A DNA stretch of 58,577 bases from Chryseobacterium gleum. GTDB taxonomy: Bacteria; Bacteroidota; Bacteroidia; Flavobacteriales_D; Sanyastnellaceae. This document shows, in pieces, positions 25,901 through 35,054 of the stretch. The DNA lies in NCBI GenBank assembly GCA_945862415.1, contig CAMAYP010000004.1:1-58577 (forward strand). The letters run 5' to 3'. The notes beneath the pieces are model-generated. The model saw only the letters and a program-made list of their open reading frames with translations, was not told where the DNA came from and did no database searches. A program made the position numbers and the translations under genes. Numbering within the stretch: the stretch's first letter is position 1; each line of letters starts with the position of its first letter.

Positions 25901-25927
25901 TTGGCACGGTTGTAGAAATTACTTTAG
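25901..25927 (+). promoter_or_regulatory. Putative promoter of the small LPP20-like gene
   Basis: TTG at 25901-25903 and TACTTTAG at 25920-25927 (one mismatch to TAnnTTTG), 16-base spacer, about 37 bases before the ATG. It includes TTTGGCACGG (25900-25909), identical to the 10-mer in the promoter region of the DUF4476 gene, suggesting that the two transcription units are co-regulated. Confidence 0.4.
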
Positions 25928-25964
25928 CAAAACCAAACACGAATAATCAATAAATTTAGTTCCT

Positions 25965-26549
25965 ATGAAAACTCGTCATTTTACACTCGTTATGCTTGTT
26001 GCCGTTGTGGCTTTGATGGCTACCTCTTGCAAGAAAAACAAGAAGGCCGTTGAAACTCCAAAGCCTACCGGAGAAGTACTTATCAATGAATATTGCACCG
26101 GTGAGCAGTACCAGAGCAACAAGGATGCTTTCCGTGCTACTGCAACAGGCGAGAGCATGGATCGTGAGACTGCAAAGAAGAAGGCTCGTTCAAATGCTCA
26201 GTCAGAGTTGGCCAAAACCATTAGCAGCACTATGAAAATTGTCGGTGATAACTACGTAAACTCAACTGAGTTCAACAACAAAGAAGAGGTGACCGAAACT
26301 TTTCAGGAAATGGCTCGCACAGTGGTTGATCAGGAATTGCGTGGTGCAATTGAAATCTGTGAGAAGCTAACACAGCGTGAGAATGGAACATTTGTAAGCT
26401 ACGTGGCCATCGAATTGAGCGGCTCCAAGATTGCTGATGCATACAACTCAGGTCTTTCTCAGAATGAGAAATTGAAGGCAGACTACAACTACGAAAAGTT
26501 CAAGGATACTTTCGAAAAGGAAATGGAGAAAATGGCGAACGGTAAGTAA
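25965..26549 (+). CDS. LPP20-family-like lipoprotein (small)
   Basis: A 194-residue lipoprotein (MATSC, lipidated Cys22, followed by a basic KKNKK). The body follows the LPP20 pattern: FRATATGESMDRETAKKKARSNAQSELAKTISS, then VVDQELRGAIEICEKLTQRENGTFVSYVAIEL. The C-terminal ~40 residues are strongly charged (lysine/glutamate helix). It is related in architecture to the first third of the preceding gene, which suggests duplication of an LPP20 module. A gap of 77 bases with its own putative promoter separates them. The terminator at 26569-26599 follows. Confidence 0.8.
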   Translation: MKTRHFTLVMLVAVVALMATSCKKNKKAVETPKPTGEVLINEYCTGEQYQSNKDAFRATATGESMDRETAKKKARSNAQSELAKTISSTMKIVGDNYVNSTEFNNKEEVTETFQEMARTVVDQELRGAIEICEKLTQRENGTFVSYVAIELSGSKIADAYNSGLSQNEKLKADYNYEKFKDTFEKEMEKMANGK

Positions 26550-26568
26550 TAACCAATCCCCAAAAAAT

Positions 26569-26599
26569 AAAAAACCCTCGCATTGCGAGGGTTTTTTTA
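26569..26599. terminator. Bidirectional Rho-independent terminator
   Basis: A perfect hairpin AAAACCCTCGC-ATT-GCGAGGGTTTT flanked by A-runs on the left and a T-run on the right, so it works in both directions. It lies between the convergent LPP20-like gene (stop 26549) and icd (stop 26617). Confidence 0.9.
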
Positions 26600-26616
26600 T
26601 AGGATATAACAAAGCT

Positions 26617-27846
26617 TTATTTTGTCATTCTAACTCGCAGCTCAGCATCGATTGCATCTAAGAAATCTTCTGTTGAGAGATAATGCTCTTCTTTGGTTTT
26701 GTCGCCATGAATGCAAACCGCAAGGTCTTTGGTCATTTTTCCGGCTTCAACCAGATCAATGCATACTTGCTCAAGCGTTTGCGAGAAGTTAGCAAGTTCT
26801 GCGTTGCTGTCAAGCTTGGCGCGGTGAGCCAATCCCTGTGTCCACGCAAAGATGGAAGCAATAGGATTGGTCGATGTTTTCTTGCCCTGCTGATGTTGGC
26901 GGTAGTGACGAGTAACTGTGCCGTGTGCAGCCTCAGCCTCCATTGTTTTACCATCGGGAGTAATCAGCGCAGAAGTCATGAGTCCTAATGAACCGAAACC
27001 TTGAGCAACAATATCACTTTGCACATCACCGTCGTAGTTTTTGCAAGCCCATACAAAGCCTCCATCACTCTTCATGCAGAAAGCCACCATGTCGTCGATT
27101 AGACGATGCTCGTAGCTAATTCCGAGTTCTGCGAATTTGGTTTTGAACTCGTTTTGGTAAACCTCTTCGAAAATGTCTTTGAATCGGCCATCGTAAGCCT
27201 TGAGAATGGTGTTCTTGGATGAGAAATAGAGATTCCAATTGCGCATAATTGCTTGGTTAAAGCAACTGCGAGCGAATCCGTAAATGCTCTCATCGGTATT
27301 GTACATGCTCAGAGCAACACCATCGCCTTCGAAATTATAAATTTCCCATGATTTAGCGTCCTCGCCGTTTTCCGGAGTGAAGGTCATGGTGAGTTTGCCT
27401 TTGCCCTTAATCACGGCATCAGTTGCGCGGTATTGATCACCGAATGCATGACGTCCTATGTTGATTGGCTTCGTCCAACCGGGCACCAGTTTAGGGATGT
27501 TCTTGCAAATAATGGGCTCGCGGAAAACAGTTCCACCTACGATATTTCGAATGGTACCGTTTGGGCTTTTCCACATCTTTTTCAAGTTAAACTCCTTCAC
27601 GCGTGCTTCGTCGGGCGTGATGGTAGCGCACTTCACTGCAACGTTGTATTTCAACGTTGCTTCGGCACTTTCTACGGTAACACGGTCATCGGTCGCATCG
27701 CGATTTTCCATACCCAAATCGAAGTATTTGATATCCAATTCGAGGTATGGGAAAATCAACTTGTCTTTGATGAATTTCCAAATAATACGGGTCATTTCGT
27801 CGCCATCCATCTCAACGATGGGTTGGGCTACCTTTATCTTGTTCAT
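26617..27846 (-). CDS. icd: NADP-dependent isocitrate dehydrogenase (eukaryote-like type)
   Basis: Oxidative decarboxylation of isocitrate to 2-oxoglutarate in the TCA cycle. The 409-residue protein opens with [19 protein letters not shown] and has [19 protein letters not shown], the metal/substrate motif [20 protein letters not shown] and [26 protein letters not shown] split across the C-terminal half. This is the homodimeric eukaryote-like subfamily, common in Bacteroidota, and not the E. coli Icd type. Gene order ndk-icd with a 28-base gap suggests co-transcription. Confidence 0.96.
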   Translation of the reverse strand: MNKIKVAQPIVEMDGDEMTRIIWKFIKDKLIFPYLELDIKYFDLGMENRDATDDRVTVESAEATLKYNVAVKCATITPDEARVKEFNLKKMWKSPNGTIRNIVGGTVFREPIICKNIPKLVPGWTKPINIGRHAFGDQYRATDAVIKGKGKLTMTFTPENGEDAKSWEIYNFEGDGVALSMYNTDESIYGFARSCFNQAIMRNWNLYFSSKNTILKAYDGRFKDIFEEVYQNEFKTKFAELGISYEHRLIDDMVAFCMKSDGGFVWACKNYDGDVQSDIVAQGFGSLGLMTSALITPDGKTMEAEAAHGTVTRHYRQHQQGKKTSTNPIASIFAWTQGLAHRAKLDSNAELANFSQTLEQVCIDLVEAGKMTKDLAVCIHGDKTKEEHYLSTEDFLDAIDAELRVRMTK

Positions 27847-27874
27847 TGAAAAAAGGAGTTATTCGAAAATGTTA

Positions 27875-28294
27875 TTATACGTGTTCGCGTGTGCTGAAAT
27901 AAAACGCTCCTTCGTTGAGGGCGTTTTCGTCGCTGTCGCTACCGTGAACAGCGTTGGCAGCTATGCTCGTTGCAAACATGCGACGAATAGTTCCTTCGGC
28001 CGCCTTCTGAGGGTCGGTTGCTCCAATCAAGGTGCGGAAATCCTCAACTGCGTTGTCTTTAACCAAAATGGCCGCTACGATTGGTCCACTCGTCATGTAG
28101 TCAACCAACTCACCGTAAAATGGGCGCTCTTTGTGAACTTCATAGAATTTGCCTGCTTCTTCCTTGCTCAATTGAGTCAACTTCATTGCTTTGATTGAGA
28201 AGCCTGCTTCGAGAATTTTGTCGATGATTTTTCCTGTGTGACCCGCCGCGGTAGCATCGGGCTTGATCATGGTAAAAGTTACTTGTCCTGCCAT
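27875..28294 (-). CDS. ndk: Nucleoside diphosphate kinase
   Basis: Transfers the gamma phosphate between nucleoside triphosphates and diphosphates through a phosphohistidine. It has [18 protein letters not shown] at the N-terminus and the active-site histidine in [10 protein letters not shown] set the start at 28294 ([13 protein letters not shown], 139 residues, the normal length); the open frame extends 20 codons further but those residues are not family-like. A minus-strand TATTTTCG at 28321-28328 (one mismatch to TAnnTTTG) is a possible -7 element 26 bases upstream. Confidence 0.96.
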   Translation of the reverse strand: MAGQVTFTMIKPDATAAGHTGKIIDKILEAGFSIKAMKLTQLSKEEAGKFYEVHKERPFYGELVDYMTSGPIVAAILVKDNAVEDFRTLIGATDPQKAAEGTIRRMFATSIAANAVHGSDSDENALNEGAFYFSTREHV

Positions 28295-28376
28295 TGGTAT
28301 TAAGAATTTGTTGTGTGCCGCGAAAATAAAGCATTTAAGGGTTGAACGTGCCAACCGCTATTCATTTTCAGTCAGC

Positions 28377-28404
28377 TTGTACAGCCCATAGCATTGTATC
28401 TTCG
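28377..28404 (+). promoter_or_regulatory. Putative promoter of rocD
   Basis: TTG at 28377-28379, 17-base spacer and TATCTTCG at 28397-28404 (one mismatch to TAnnTTTG). The box ends on the first base of the GTG that opens the long frame, which favours the ATG at 28419 as the real start. Confidence 0.4.
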
Positions 28405-28418
28405 TGAAAAATATCCCA

Positions 28419-29672
28419 ATGGTCTCTTTGTCTCAATCTGCATCTCGCGCCCATGCCATAATGGAGTTGGAAGAAAAATACGGCGCGCACAATTACCACC
28501 CGCTTCCCGTTGTGCTCGAAAGGGGAGAGGGCGTCTATGTGTGGGATGTCGATGGAAAGAGATACTACGATTTCTTGTCGGCCTATTCGGCCGTAAACCA
28601 AGGGCATTGCCACCCTGTAATAACAAAAGCCTTGATAGAACAGGCGTCCCAATTGGCGCTCACGAGCCGGGCTTTTTACAACAGTTCGCTGGGTCCTTAT
28701 GAGAAATTCATCTGTGAGTTTTTCGGTTACGACCGAATTCTGCCAATGAACACCGGCGCTGAAGGTGTTGAGACTGCCATTAAAATCTGCCGCAAGTGGG
28801 CGTATGAAAAGAAGGGCGTGGCAGAGAATCGAGCGAAAATAATTGTCTGTGAACATAATTTCCACGGACGAACTACTACCATCGTTTCGTTTTCTACTGA
28901 TCCGGATTCCAAAGGCAATTTCGGTCCGTATGGTGGTGGCTTTGTCACCATTCCATACAATGATTTGGCTGCATTGGATGCTGCACTGGCCGACCCTGAT
29001 GTTGCCGGATTTTTGATAGAGCCCATGCAGGGTGAAGCCGGGGTAGTCGTGCCCGATGAAGGATATCTGAAGGGCGCATTCGAGCGCTGCAAGAAGGCCA
29101 ATGTTTTATTTATTGATGATGAGATCCAAACAGGTATTGCCCGCACCGGTCGCATGTTGGCTTGCGATCATGAGGACTTTAAGCCCGATATGCTCATCCT
29201 CGGAAAAGCGTTGAGCGGTGGAATATATCCGGTCAGTGCAGTGCTTGCTTCGGACGAAATAATGCTTTGCATTAAGCCCGGTCAGCATGGAAGTACCTAT
29301 GGCGGCAACCCGCTTGCCGCTAAAGTAGCCGTCGCTGCGCTAAGCGTAGTGCGCGATGAGAAATTGGCTGAAAATGCTCAACGCATGGGTGAGCTTTTTC
29401 GCAGCGAATTGAATAGAGTTATCGCTTCTAATCCACTGGTAAAACTGGTGCGTGGTAAGGGGTTACTCAACGCAATCGTGGTGAATGATACGCCGGAAAG
29501 CAAAACAGCCTGGAACCTTTGTTTGGCCTTCGCCCAGAATGGTTTGCTTGCTAAGCCTACACATGGCAACATCATTCGTTTTGCTCCTCCTCTCGTTATA
29601 ACAGAGGAACAGCTTATGGAGTGCGTCCAGATAATCGAGAAAACCATTCAAGCTTACTCAAGTGAAATATGA
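28419..29672 (+). CDS. rocD: Ornithine--oxo-acid transaminase
   Basis: PLP-dependent transfer of the delta-amino group of ornithine to 2-oxoglutarate, giving glutamate semialdehyde; used in arginine catabolism and proline interconversion. Features: [34 protein letters not shown], the PLP-aspartate region [14 protein letters not shown], the Schiff-base lysine in LGKALSGG, and [11 protein letters not shown]. About 417 residues. The frame can start at GTG 28404, but that overlaps the predicted -7 element, so ATG 28419 is preferred. The stop overlaps the next start (ATGA). Confidence 0.96.
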   Translation: MVSLSQSASRAHAIMELEEKYGAHNYHPLPVVLERGEGVYVWDVDGKRYYDFLSAYSAVNQGHCHPVITKALIEQASQLALTSRAFYNSSLGPYEKFICEFFGYDRILPMNTGAEGVETAIKICRKWAYEKKGVAENRAKIIVCEHNFHGRTTTIVSFSTDPDSKGNFGPYGGGFVTIPYNDLAALDAALADPDVAGFLIEPMQGEAGVVVPDEGYLKGAFERCKKANVLFIDDEIQTGIARTGRMLACDHEDFKPDMLILGKALSGGIYPVSAVLASDEIMLCIKPGQHGSTYGGNPLAAKVAVAALSVVRDEKLAENAQRMGELFRSELNRVIASNPLVKLVRGKGLLNAIVVNDTPESKTAWNLCLAFAQNGLLAKPTHGNIIRFAPPLVITEEQLMECVQIIEKTIQAYSSEI

Positions 29673-30244
29673 TTATTGTAGGTCAAACCTTGGTTAGTGA
29701 GGATTTGTTTGATCAACATTTCGTGTGCGATCTAAACGCATGCAAAGGGGCTTGTTGTATTGAGGGAGAAAGCGGTGCGCCACTCGAACCGGACGAGTTG
29801 CTTCGAATTGATGAAAACTTGGAGGCGGTCAAGCCGTTCATGCGCAGTGAGGGTTTGACGGCATTGGAAGCCAATGGCCCTTATGTGGTCGATGACGACG
29901 GTGAATTTGTTACCTCACTCGTTGGAAAACATGGAGAGTGTGTCTTCGTCATCTTCGACGAAAGGGGTATTGCAAAATGTGGATTGGAACAGGCCTACAA
30001 TGCGGGCGCAACGAATTGGAAGAAGCCGATATCGTGTCATCTCTATCCGGTTCGATTGGCGAACCTTACAGAATATGTTGCAGTAAATTATCATCGATGG
30101 CAGGTCTGTGAGCCGGCTTGCGCATGCGGAAGTGCATTGAAAGTGCCCGTATACCGTTTCTTGAAGGAGCCTCTTATTCGCCGTTTTGGTGAAGCATGGT
30201 ATACTGAGCTTGAAGAGGTGGCCGCCCAGTGGCTCGCACGTTAG
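29669..30244 (+). CDS. DUF3109 family cysteine-rich protein
   Basis: A 191-residue protein of the DUF3109 family, related to YkgJ-type metal-binding proteins. It has the N-terminal [12 protein letters not shown] cluster, ISCHLYPVR and the C-terminal VCEPACACG, eight or more cysteines that could bind zinc or an iron-sulfur cluster. It is cytoplasmic, with no signal peptide. It overlaps rocD by 4 bases, so it is co-translated. The function is not established. Confidence 0.88.
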   Translation: MIIVGQTLVSEDLFDQHFVCDLNACKGACCIEGESGAPLEPDELLRIDENLEAVKPFMRSEGLTALEANGPYVVDDDGEFVTSLVGKHGECVFVIFDERGIAKCGLEQAYNAGATNWKKPISCHLYPVRLANLTEYVAVNYHRWQVCEPACACGSALKVPVYRFLKEPLIRRFGEAWYTELEEVAAQWLAR

Positions 30245-30370
30245 TGCTTGTCATCCTCTTTTTTCTCGCTCAGATGTTCACTATCGTTCGTTAATAGTTG
30301 ATGCCCTGCTCCCAGAATCTGTTGAACGGGGAAGCTATTTTGCGTTCTGTAACTTAGCTGAGAGACCACA

Positions 30371-31456
30371 ATGATGAAATCCGTTTTAGCCGCCTTGCTG
30401 CTATGCTTTGCAGCTTTCGCTCAGGCGCAGACAGCTCCTGGGAAAATCTCCTATCAAGCCGTAGTGCGCGATGCGCAAGGCAATGAATTGGTTGACCAAA
30501 GTGTAACGGTCAATTTTGCCATACACAAATCGAGCGCCGACGGTGATGTCGTTTATTCGGAAAATCATAATTTGGTTCAAACAGACCAATTTGGACTTTT
30601 CAGCACCCTCATTGGCGAGGGCGTGCCAACAGGTCAAGGTGCATTTAATTCACTGGGCGAAATTGCATGGGAATCGGATAATTATTTTTTGGAAGTGAGC
30701 GCGGGCGAGCCCGGTAGCTTACCCCAGGTCGTAGGCGTGTCGCAGATATTGGCCGTTCCCTATTCTTATTATTCGAGTAAAGCTGGGTCGGTTGTCAACG
30801 AAGCGGATGGCGACATTCAGAATGAGCTAATCGAAGAGTTTGCCATTGAGGGTACATCGCTGAATATCGTTGAACAAGGGATTACTTATTCGGTTGATCT
30901 TTCCGGCATTTTGACCGAAGATACAGATGATGAGCTTATCAGTCAGTCGTATTTGAGCGCCGATTATTTGCTCACCATTCAGGAGGATGATCACGCAAGC
31001 ATGGTGAACCTTTCATCGGTTGCTTATGCTACTTGGAATGAAAACAGTGAGTCGGTTTTTACTACCGACCAATCGGTGGGAGTTAATACGTCCAATGCGC
31101 AAAGCACCTTGCAGGTGAATGGCTCCCTGGCAGTTGCGGTATCGAAAATTAATACAGGTACATACAATTTGAACAGTGATCTTATGTTGGCCCAACGCAC
31201 TGTTTTCATTGGCGATGTAAGCGCCGGTGATATTCAATTGCAATTGATGCCCGCGGCTTCATGTCCAGGCCGAACGTATAAGTTCAGGAAGTACTTTCAA
31301 GGGGCTGTAACGGCGAATGATTTGTCTATTTCGGCTTTCGCAGGAGAGACAATCGATGGTTTGGTAAGCTTCTATATGAATAGCACTGCTGCTGAGTATC
31401 TAACCATCATAAGTGATGGTGAGGCTTGGTACGTCATTGATCATTACCATGAATAA
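30371..31456 (+). CDS. Secreted tail-fibre-like protein of unknown function
   Basis: A 361-residue protein with a signal peptide (cleavage near AQAQ). The N-terminal ~130 residues (GKISYQAVVRDAQGNEL...VNFAIHKS...GLFSTLIGEG...FLEVSAG) form a beta-sandwich motif seen at the N-terminus of many Bacteroidota secreted fibre-like proteins. The central part has a GVNTSNAQSTLQVNGSLAV segment, a pattern shared with tail-fibre/peptidase S74 neighbourhoods, but no S74 domain follows. No T9SS tail is visible. It opens a four-gene cluster with T9SS components and overlaps the next start by 8 bases. Confidence 0.75.
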   Translation: MMKSVLAALLLCFAAFAQAQTAPGKISYQAVVRDAQGNELVDQSVTVNFAIHKSSADGDVVYSENHNLVQTDQFGLFSTLIGEGVPTGQGAFNSLGEIAWESDNYFLEVSAGEPGSLPQVVGVSQILAVPYSYYSSKAGSVVNEADGDIQNELIEEFAIEGTSLNIVEQGITYSVDLSGILTEDTDDELISQSYLSADYLLTIQEDDHASMVNLSSVAYATWNENSESVFTTDQSVGVNTSNAQSTLQVNGSLAVAVSKINTGTYNLNSDLMLAQRTVFIGDVSAGDIQLQLMPAASCPGRTYKFRKYFQGAVTANDLSISAFAGETIDGLVSFYMNSTAAEYLTIISDGEAWYVIDHYHE

Positions 31457-32180
31457 GGCAATCATACTTTTCATCAGTTTACTGGCATCATTGCCTTTGA
31501 GCGCTCAGTTCGTGTTGGGCCGACAAACCATGTCTTGTTTCTCCATGCGGGCATGCGATGAATTGTGCATCAATTCAACTGCGGGTCAAATCGATTTTGG
31601 AACAATGACCAACAGCAATACCATTTTTACCTCCGGCTTTGAACAAACCGAAGGTGCTGCCAATCTCTATTTGACAATCGATTTTCGAAAGGATGAATGC
31701 TCAGGCGCTATTCATGCGAATATTCTTCAAACTTTCGGATGCGAAGCGGCCGATTCGATTTGGATATTTTGGGATAATGCCGCTTCAGATTTTTCAACGC
31801 AACTCATGGGTTCATTGCACATGCTGCGCTTGGAGTCAAATACGGGGTGTTCATTTGAAAAGCTCTATGATTTTCAGGAACTCAGTATTCCTGTAACACC
31901 CTGTGCACTCGATTTCTACAACTATATTTCTCCGAACGGCGACGGCAGTAATGATGCATGGGTCATTGGTAAGATTGATACTCCTGAGTTCTTGGAAAAC
32001 GAGGTGGTTGTTTTCAATCGCTGGGGGGGAGAAGTATGGAGTTGCACAAATTATAATAACGATGATGTTTGCTTTAAGGGCACCGGAAACAACGGAAAGT
32101 TGCTTCCCGATGGCACTTATTTCTATCAGTTGAAAACACAATCCGGTGAGTTTACCGGGTACATAGAATTGTTGCGATGA
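31449..32180 (+). CDS. Secreted protein with T9SS type B sorting domain (gliding motility-associated C-terminal domain)
   Basis: A 243-residue protein. The signal peptide (MNKAIILFISLLASLPLSAQ) is followed by a short cysteine-containing domain (SCFSMRACDELCINSTAG) and a C-terminal CHU_C/type B T9SS domain (ISPNGDGSNDAW...VVFNRWGGEVW...LLPDGTYFYQL...GYIELLR). Type B cargo is typically exported with a cognate PorP/SprF protein, and one is the next gene. I start at 31449 because the open frame from 31413 adds 12 non-signal residues inside the previous gene. Confidence 0.88.
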   Translation: MNKAIILFISLLASLPLSAQFVLGRQTMSCFSMRACDELCINSTAGQIDFGTMTNSNTIFTSGFEQTEGAANLYLTIDFRKDECSGAIHANILQTFGCEAADSIWIFWDNAASDFSTQLMGSLHMLRLESNTGCSFEKLYDFQELSIPVTPCALDFYNYISPNGDGSNDAWVIGKIDTPEFLENEVVVFNRWGGEVWSCTNYNNDDVCFKGTGNNGKLLPDGTYFYQLKTQSGEFTGYIELLR

Positions 32181-33109
32181 TGAACTGTAATTCTCTCTGC
32201 TACCGAATAGGCCTGCTCCTCACGGTGCTTGCTGTTTGCCTCTTTGCCGGCACGGCATCAGCGCAGCAGGAGTGGTCGCATACGCAGTACCAATTCAATC
32301 TATATGACGCCAACAGTGCATATGCCGGCAACCACCGGACGCTCAGCATGGCGGTGAGACACCGTTCGCAATGGATTGGCCTGGAGGGTGCGCCTACAAC
32401 CGATCATGTTTCGCTTCATGCGCCGCTTGCCGGAAATCGATTGGGTATTGGATTGCGCCTTGTATCGGACCGTTTGGGGGCTCGTCGTCAACAAGTGGCT
32501 AAGGCTTCGATAGCCTACAAACTGCCACTTCTGAATGGGCAACTAGCTTTTGGTATTACAGGCGGCATGCTGCGTGGTTCCATTGAACGGTCTGAACTCA
32601 TCGCCTTTGATTCGAACGACGCTCAGTTGCTGCAAATGGGAGCCGCGCGAGCAACACCTGTTGTGGGTGCTGCCGTGTTATTTACCTCGAAACGCATGTT
32701 CTTCGGTCTTGAATCGGGTGCACTCAATAAAACATCCATAAGCGCTTCTTCAGGCTCATTGGCAAGGTTGTATCGCAATTTGAATGTTGTTGCGGGATAT
32801 ATGCTGCCGATAGGAGAGTCTGACCTGTTAGAGGTTTCGTCGCAAGTGAAGTGGAGTGAGGGTATGCAATGGCAAGCAGAGTTAAATGCACAGTATTTAT
32901 ACCGAAATAAATGTTGGTTGGGTGCAGGATATCGCTTCGAGTCTGCATGGCAAATGCTGGCCGCTTGGATGGTGAATGATCATTTGAGAATTGGATTGAG
33001 CTATGATAATTCAATTGGCAAACTAATGAACTGCAATCAGAGTTCGGCGGAGCTGTTTTTAGGATATACGCTGCATAAAAGAGCACCCGGTGCAATACGT
33101 TATTTCTGA
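32177..33109 (+). CDS. PorP/SprF family T9SS membrane protein
   Basis: A 310-residue predicted outer-membrane beta-barrel of the PorP/SprF family: a signal peptide, then QYQFNLYDANSAYAGNHRTLSMAVRHRSQWIGLEGAP, matching the family's 'NP.yAG....s...R.qW.g..gaP' pattern, then alternating amphipathic strands. SprF-type proteins are needed for secretion of specific type B cargo in Flavobacterium (established). Its overlap of 4 bases with the type B gene suggests that the two are a cognate pair. The downstream OmpA protein starts 3 bases after. Confidence 0.9.
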   Translation: MMNCNSLCYRIGLLLTVLAVCLFAGTASAQQEWSHTQYQFNLYDANSAYAGNHRTLSMAVRHRSQWIGLEGAPTTDHVSLHAPLAGNRLGIGLRLVSDRLGARRQQVAKASIAYKLPLLNGQLAFGITGGMLRGSIERSELIAFDSNDAQLLQMGAARATPVVGAAVLFTSKRMFFGLESGALNKTSISASSGSLARLYRNLNVVAGYMLPIGESDLLEVSSQVKWSEGMQWQAELNAQYLYRNKCWLGAGYRFESAWQMLAAWMVNDHLRIGLSYDNSIGKLMNCNQSSAELFLGYTLHKRAPGAIRYF

Positions 33110-33111
33110 TC

Positions 33112-35040
33112 ATGAAAAATTTCATATCCATAGTGTTGATGCTTTTCATCACCCAACGGGTGGTTGGGCAGGAAAGCTATTCCATAAAGCCACTTTTCGA
33201 TTTGAACTCGCAATATGACGAGTTGGCTTGTGCCGTCGTAAACGATCAATTGATTGTGATGAAGGCCCAAGCACCCGACGTTGTGAGCGATTATCAATGG
33301 ACTGAACGCCCGAAGTATTTTTTGCAGAGTTGGGAGCGTGGAGTGGATTATTCAAAATGGGCCGGACAAAAACATTTTTTTCGAAGTGCGCTGCAGGATG
33401 TGGGGCCCGCCTCCTATTCTGCTGATGATTCATTGTTGTTCTTTTCATCGGTTCAAAATTTTGGACAGGCGAAGGGCAATCATCTAAAACTATACTCCAG
33501 CCAGTGGAATGGCAAGCGATGGGAAACGCCCGAAGTATTGCCAATGGTCGATTTTACTGCGGATTTTACGCATCCTCATTACGTGCCTTCTCAGAGAATG
33601 CTCGTTTTTTCAAGCAATCGATCTGGAGGCCAGGGTGGCATGGATATTTGGTACTGCAAGCAAACCGCACAAGCTTGGTCAGAGCCCTTGAATCTAGGGT
33701 TGGGTGTAAATTCTTCGAGTCATGAAATTTTCCCGACCTTCCACAATGGCGACATTTATTTCGCTACCAATGCACCCGACACCTGGGGCGGATATGATAT
33801 TCGAAGGGCTGCAGGAAATACACAGTGGAAAACGGCTATTGCGGAAGGAGCGCCAATGAACAGTGCAGCTGACGACGTATGTGTTCTTTTCCTGAGCAGT
33901 GACAAGGCAATTTTGACCTCCAATCGGGCAGGTGGAATGGGAGGCGATGATTTGTTTCTTCTCACGCGTGAAGCACGTCCGGAAGAGTTGCATGATATGA
34001 CCGCTTATGTTGAGTGTGCCGGGCAGTCCATTGCCGGTGCTGAGCTTACCGTTCGCAATGATGCCGGTGAAATAGTTCAAACTGCTGCTGCAGACGAACA
34101 TGGTAACGTGGATATACGGGCGCTACGCTTGAATCAGTCGTATACTTTTCAAATGGGGCCTTCAACGAAGCATTCTTTTTCTGAATGCTTATTGGTTGTG
34201 AAGGACTCGAAGGGCAATCGACTCACAGAGGTGCGATTTAATTTGAAGGGATACGCAATGCTCGAGTTGCTGCCATTTCAGTTTAGTGACATTCACGCAC
34301 TCACTATGGCCGATGAAAGTGTGCTCAATCTAACATTTGAAGGCCAATTGTATGAAGAACAACCCGGCGATATTGGCCGTGGTGAACCCATAACCATTCT
34401 GAACTCGAAGGGTGATGCTGTAGCGCTTGCATATACCAATGATGCCGGTAAGTTTCGATTTACCAGGCTTGATCCTCAGTTGCGTTATGTGATGCGCTTA
34501 TCAGAGCAAACGGAAGCGAAGCACGCCATCATTACGGAGAAGGGCAGCAAGATTGATATTCCCGTATTAAACGCTGAAGTGAATTATACTCGCTTGGCTG
34601 CGGAAGACGCGATTACACTCATCAATGAGTTCAACGATACCATCCACGTTTCGCCGAAGGATTTGTTCGTTATTAATCGTATTTATTACGAATACAACAG
34701 TGCTCAATTGACCAACGAGTCACGAAGGCAATTGGAGCAGTTGGCAGTCATCATGGAGCGAAATGGAGAGATAAATCTTGAATTGCGCTCGCACACAGAC
34801 GCACGCGGCGAAGCTGCTTATAATTTGAAACTCTCACATCAACGAGCAAAATCCGCCATTCAATTTATAGTGGCCAAAGGATTGGAGGCCGCTCGATTCC
34901 AGTCTGAGGGAGTGGGTGAATCGGAACTTATCAACGAATGCGCTGACGGCGTGCAATGTTCTGAACCCGAACATGCAATTAATCGTCGAACGGAAATTCG
35001 ATTGAAACGCCGCAATGGCCTTGCTTTGACGGACCGCTAG
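33112..35040 (+). CDS. PD40-repeat/OmpA-family protein (PorE-like architecture)
   Basis: A 642-residue protein. A signal peptide (to ~residue 20) is followed by a beta-propeller-like region with PD40/WD40-like motifs (LLFFSSVQNFGQAKG, MLVFSSNRSGGQGGMDIWY, ILTSNRAGGMGGDDLFLL; residues ~95-290), two beta-sandwich segments of the CNA-B/carboxypeptidase-regulatory type (~300-500), and a C-terminal OmpA domain (IYYEYNSAQLTNESRRQL, HTDARGEAAYNLKLSHQRA, INRRTEIRL) that should bind peptidoglycan. This order resembles PorE of the T9SS and similar proteins beside PorP/SprF. It may anchor the neighbouring secretion pair to the cell wall. Confidence 0.88.
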   Translation: MKNFISIVLMLFITQRVVGQESYSIKPLFDLNSQYDELACAVVNDQLIVMKAQAPDVVSDYQWTERPKYFLQSWERGVDYSKWAGQKHFFRSALQDVGPASYSADDSLLFFSSVQNFGQAKGNHLKLYSSQWNGKRWETPEVLPMVDFTADFTHPHYVPSQRMLVFSSNRSGGQGGMDIWYCKQTAQAWSEPLNLGLGVNSSSHEIFPTFHNGDIYFATNAPDTWGGYDIRRAAGNTQWKTAIAEGAPMNSAADDVCVLFLSSDKAILTSNRAGGMGGDDLFLLTREARPEELHDMTAYVECAGQSIAGAELTVRNDAGEIVQTAAADEHGNVDIRALRLNQSYTFQMGPSTKHSFSECLLVVKDSKGNRLTEVRFNLKGYAMLELLPFQFSDIHALTMADESVLNLTFEGQLYEEQPGDIGRGEPITILNSKGDAVALAYTNDAGKFRFTRLDPQLRYVMRLSEQTEAKHAIITEKGSKIDIPVLNAEVNYTRLAAEDAITLINEFNDTIHVSPKDLFVINRIYYEYNSAQLTNESRRQLEQLAVIMERNGEINLELRSHTDARGEAAYNLKLSHQRAKSAIQFIVAKGLEAARFQSEGVGESELINECADGVQCSEPEHAINRRTEIRLKRRNGLALTDR

Positions 35041-35054
35041 CACCTGCTTTCAGC

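Noticed and set aside
27458-28198. A 246-codon open frame on the plus strand across the icd-ndk junction
   Set aside because: It is antisense to two well-conserved enzymes with all catalytic motifs, and its translation shows no family-like motif.
29711-29724. TTTGATCAACAT near the rocD/DUF3109 junction as an FNR site
   Set aside because: The spacing between half-sites is wrong and it lies inside the DUF3109 coding sequence.
30371-31456. Prophage tail fibre
   Set aside because: No other phage gene is nearby, the protein has a signal peptide, and the neighbours are T9SS components.
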